From positions 382,661-423,257 of the forward strand of contig BJOX01000079.1 of the NCBI GenBank assembly GCA_009731375.1: DNA of 40,597 nt, in the 5' to 3' direction. This document shows positions 38,199 through 40,597 of the stretch, in pieces. The notes beneath the pieces are model-generated. The model was given only the letters and a program-made list of their open reading frames with translations. It made no database searches and had not been told where the DNA came from. A program made the position numbers and the translations under genes. How positions within the stretch are numbered: position 1 is the first letter of the stretch; every line of letters begins with the position of its first letter. Source of the stretch: Paulinella micropora. Lineage: Eukaryota > Cercozoa > Imbricatea > Euglyphida.

Positions 38199-39068
38199 CT
38201 ATTGTTTCCATGTTGGTTTTTGCTCCTTCCCCTCAAAGAGGCCCTTATGGAGTTGTGTGAGGCGTTCAAGCACCTGACAAGACTGGTCAACCTCCTCGTA
38301 AACAGGATGTTGCCTTGTGTAGTCTTTTAGGGCTTTGTACATTTCGTTGTAAGCCCGTGTGAAGGCAGTTACAAAAGCCTCAAGTGCAAACTCAATGCCA
38401 CTTTGGTTTCTACCTTCGAACTTTCTTTCTAGATTCTTGATATCAGTGGGGACACCACAGACAAACAGCCATGCTGCAGTTGTGCGTTTATTTTTCCACT
38501 GTATGTTTGTGCGTTCATAAAATTCCGCAACGAGCACAGCAGCGTAGAGTGTTGCAGATATGTCGTATATGTCGCACAGTGTAAGAGTGTCGCCATACTT
38601 GATATCCTGCAATGGCACTCTTTCGTGCTCAAACCTCACTTTGTTGAAGAGAGGCTTCGCAAGGCCGGGAATTTCGATCAGGAGGTTGCTTTGACCTTGT
38701 CCTGGTCTATTCCTTTTCTCGTAAGGAATGTAGATGTGTGTTTTATAATAGGTTGGGTAGTTAAGGAAGAAGGACTCTTCATCATCATATGTAGCCAACT
38801 GTTCCCATGTATTTGGGATATTCTGGCCAACATCCTCCATCTCTCTCTCTGCCTCTGTCAGTGGAGAGCCTCCAGTCTGACCTGCACTCGCTTCTTGTGC
38901 ATTACCCCCCCCTGTCGACTCTACATCGGCTGTATACGTATACTCCTCTCTCTCCTCTCCATCTCTATCCCCCCTCTCTTCTGAGTACTGAGTCTCCTGC
39001 TCCTCTCCTCCCTCACTAGGACCATAATCAGTTGGTGTCACACCAGCCTGCTCATTCTCGTCTTCCAT
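38199..39068 (-). CDS. Gag N-terminal region, 289 codons
   Basis: ATG at 39068, about 600 bp downstream of the primer-binding site, is the first good start in the element. Residues 1-80 are acidic and low-complexity (SEERGDRDGEEREEYTYTAD). Residues 85-270 look like a folded, mostly helical domain with many aromatic residues (FFLNYPTYYKTHIYIPYEK). No family was recognised from sequence alone. By position it should be the matrix/capsid part of Gag. It ends CAA TAG GCC, and the same frame stays open for 225 more codons. Confidence 0.7.
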   Translation of the reverse strand: MEDENEQAGVTPTDYGPSEGGEEQETQYSEERGDRDGEEREEYTYTADVESTGGGNAQEASAGQTGGSPLTEAEREMEDVGQNIPNTWEQLATYDDEESFFLNYPTYYKTHIYIPYEKRNRPGQGQSNLLIEIPGLAKPLFNKVRFEHERVPLQDIKYGDTLTLCDIYDISATLYAAVLVAEFYERTNIQWKNKRTTAAWLFVCGVPTDIKNLERKFEGRNQSGIEFALEAFVTAFTRAYNEMYKALKDYTRQHPVYEEVDQSCQVLERLTQLHKGLFEGKEQKPTWKQ

Positions 39069-39674
39069 CTTATGTTATGAGAGTCACGTCTGCTTTTTTT
39101 TTTTTTTTTTCTGTTATTCTTATCACTCTATGCAACCTTCTTCTCCTTCTTCCTTTTCTCTGTTGAAATAGTTATGGGGCGTCAGGCCCTACACAGAGAT
39201 AACGATAGTTTGGTCAAAAGAGCTGTTTTGTAGAAGTCAGTCTGTCGTCGGACAGTGCTTCGATATTTGTCTTGCTCTTGTGTGAGAGATGTGTAATCTC
39301 CTCTGGTTTCTGCAGAGAAAATGCAAGGAAAATGGTTCAGAACAGAGAGTGGGAGTGCTTTGCTCGTTTTTCCTCTGTCTGTGTGTTTGTCTGATGTTTG
39401 TTTCGCACTTGCCCTACTTGGCTTTATGCAAGCAGCAAGAGGGAGTGGAGTAGGTGTGGTCTGGTGTCTTGTAGAAGAGCACACAGAAGCCAAATGTGCA
39501 CAAGGGCTAAAGGTTATGCCATCTTGTGACAAATTGATTGCTTGTTTGTAAGTTTTTTGTTTGAGGATGAGTAGGAGTGTTTGTTTTCGTCTGGTCTGTG
39601 CGACAGATAAGAGAAAAATAAATTTGCGCTTATCTGATGTCTGTACGACATATCAGAAAAGAAATCAGCCTTTA
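39069..39674 (-). other. 5' leader of the retrotransposon
   Basis: About 600 bp between the primer-binding site and the first gag ATG. It contains a run of 18 A (minus sense, about 39093-39110) just before the gag start. Short open frames occur without supporting features. Packaging or translation signals are expected here but none could be identified. Confidence 0.65.
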
Positions 39675-39686
39675 GCTATGACTCCA
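39675..39686 (-). other. Primer-binding-site candidate
   Basis: On the minus strand TGGAGTCATAGC lies two bases after the 5' LTR. TGG complements the CCA end of a tRNA, and this is the standard place for a tRNA primer. The matching tRNA was not identified. Confidence 0.65.
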
Positions 39687-39688
39687 AA

Positions 39689-39938
39689 TATACTATCCCC
39701 AACGATAGCTCAATGGAAGAGTAAGTCGGTAATAAAACCAAACACAGTCCTCAAAAAAGAGAATGATGTCTCGTTACATTAGCTCACTGATACAAAGACA
39801 AAAAGCCGCCAAAAGACCAGGATCAAATTGGGATTTCAGACGTGTCCGGCCAGACGAAATCTATAAATAAGTTTTTTCCGGATGATGTCCTGGAACGTTT
39901 TTTTCCCTGGATTTCCAAATTCGGGGGTGATGTCCACA
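39689..39938 (-). repeat. 5' LTR of the retrotransposon
   Basis: On the minus strand it starts TGTGGACATCACC and ends AGTATA, where the 3' LTR has AGTACA. It is 250 bp. The promoter of the element should lie here. Confidence 0.9.
39861..39870 (-). promoter_or_regulatory. Possible TATA box in the 5' LTR
   Basis: Minus-strand TTATTTATAG, identical in the 3' LTR (30701-30710) and in a conserved stretch. It could be the core promoter. No start site can be confirmed. Confidence 0.3.
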
Positions 39939-40289
39939 GAAATAGAAAAAATAGAATGGAAGTGGTATCGAAGAGATACAATAATTTATCGGAATGAATA
40001 CCGTACCGGACCGAATTATCAATATCAGTTGTGTTAAACTTTTTTAAGTTTATACTTCAAGCTTTACTTCAAGTTTACACTTCTACTGATTCATGATTTT
40101 TAGTTCCGTTACTTGATTTTCAGTTTATTTGTCAACTGTCCGACATAACTTGTAGTTGTTACGTTTTCAACTGCTGTTAACAGATCAATTTATTTCCCTT
40201 TACCGGTTACTGCTGCTTTTTAGAAGTTGAAATGTTAACTATTGCCTTTCCCCCCCATATCTACCTTTTTTTCCCTGGACCGCTTTTGA
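39939..40289. other. AT-rich spacer without a recognised gene
   Basis: About 350 bp between the 5' LTR and a second integrase fragment. No homology to the internal part of the element was noticed. Confidence 0.6.
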
Positions 40290-40597
40290 AGTTCCTCGCT
40301 AAAGATGTATTGCACGAAGAAGGAGAATCAAAGAGCATGGGTCGAGGCAGCATCATCATTTGCGTTTGCAATGAACTGTCTACCCTCTACGGCGTTAGGA
40401 GGCTCGAAGAGCTCAATCTCGCCATATCAGTTAGTATATGGGCGTGAGCCTGATATCCCGACTTCGCTCCTTCACCCAAAAGACACTTGGGCGGATGCGG
40501 ATGAGTTGTTTGGGATGAGACTTAGAGTGAAGATGGAGGCGGAACAAATAGTCAGGGCGCATAGAGAGGCGGAGCGCCGAAAGACTGATGCTGAAGG
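40290..40597 (+). CDS. Integrase fragment of a related retrotransposon, runs off the window
   Basis: Open from just after a stop at 40287-40289 to the window end. From 40299 the translation matches residues 151-250 of the integrase at 31589-33436, with 11 differences in 100 (e.g. LKMYCTKKENQ, NCLPSTALGGSKSS, MEAEQIVRAHREAE). It lies on the opposite strand. The catalytic core upstream is missing, so the copy is 5'-truncated. Around 40291-40300 one extra base relative to the other copy shifts the frame. It belongs to a second member of the same family, perhaps one interrupted by the 9.4-kb element or rearranged near it. Confidence 0.88.

Larger units (their letters stand above)
30526..39938 (-). 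mobile_element. Ty3/gypsy-type LTR retrotransposon, defective
   Basis: A 9,413-bp element on the minus strand. Two homologous LTRs lie in direct orientation (39689-39938 upstream, 30526-30752 downstream). A primer-binding-site candidate abuts the 5' LTR and a polypurine tract abuts the 3' LTR. Internal order is gag, protease, RT, RNase H, integrase, which is the Ty3/gypsy order (integrase last). By eye the LTRs differ at about 10 of about 195 aligned bases plus indels, so the insertion is not recent. No perfect target-site duplication was found (TTTC against CTTC on the flanks). Most of the reading frame is broken; the integrase frame is open. Confidence 0.95.

Noticed and set aside
37807-38330. 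Plus-strand frames opposite gag
   Set aside because: They overlap the gag frames on the other strand and show no domain.

Overview
This window looks like intergenic DNA from a large, repeat-rich eukaryotic nuclear genome. The signs are kilobase-scale tetra-, penta- and hexanucleotide arrays, tRNA-derived SINEs with (ATT)n tails, a 9.4-kb LTR retrotransposon, a decayed Sel1-repeat gene and scaffold gaps of Ns. The species cannot be named from sequence alone. A chromerid or other alveolate alga, or a microsatellite-rich invertebrate, would fit, but this is a weak guess. No intact host gene was found. The long translations of (CTAT)n, (CATA)n and (AATAC)n tracts come from arrays that lack stop codons on one strand.

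Layout. Positions 1-28,000 are almost wholly microsatellite: GATA/CTAT, GTAG/CTAC, CATA/TATG, AAGT/ACTT, CT/GA, CA/TG, ACATAT/ATATGT, AAT, CTA and AATAC. These arrays are punctuated by short non-repetitive islands that recur many times: about 7 copies at 5.3-6.4 kb, 10 copies at 7.9-9.0 kb, 6 copies at 14.5-16.3 kb and 4 copies at 17.8-18.4 kb. A longer dispersed repeat with a monomer of about 546 bp (called unit A here) occurs at six places in both orientations and is partly tandem at two of them. It meets the tetranucleotide arrays at the same base each time. Three clear SINE copies and one diverged copy lie inside (ATT)n/(AAT)n tracts. Positions 1-1016 are a near-identical duplicate of 23,264-24,350. 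Arrays often come as opposite-polarity pairs, so they form large potential hairpins.

Positions 27,910-30,525 are mostly unique. They hold fragments of Sel1-like repeats (28.4-29.5 kb) in both orientations, broken by frameshifts.

Positions 30,526-39,938 are one Ty3/gypsy-type LTR retrotransposon on the minus strand. It has two LTRs (250 and 227 bp, TG...CA type), a primer-binding-site candidate next to the 5' LTR, a polypurine tract next to the 3' LTR, and gag, protease, RT, RNase H and integrase in that order. The copy is defective: the RT core is deleted, several frames are shifted and some catalytic residues are replaced. The 615-codon integrase frame is open and keeps D, D-35-E. The end of gag is separated from the protease region in the same frame by TGA followed by CTAG, a known leaky stop context. 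A second integrase fragment in the opposite orientation runs off the right end at 40,290-40,597.
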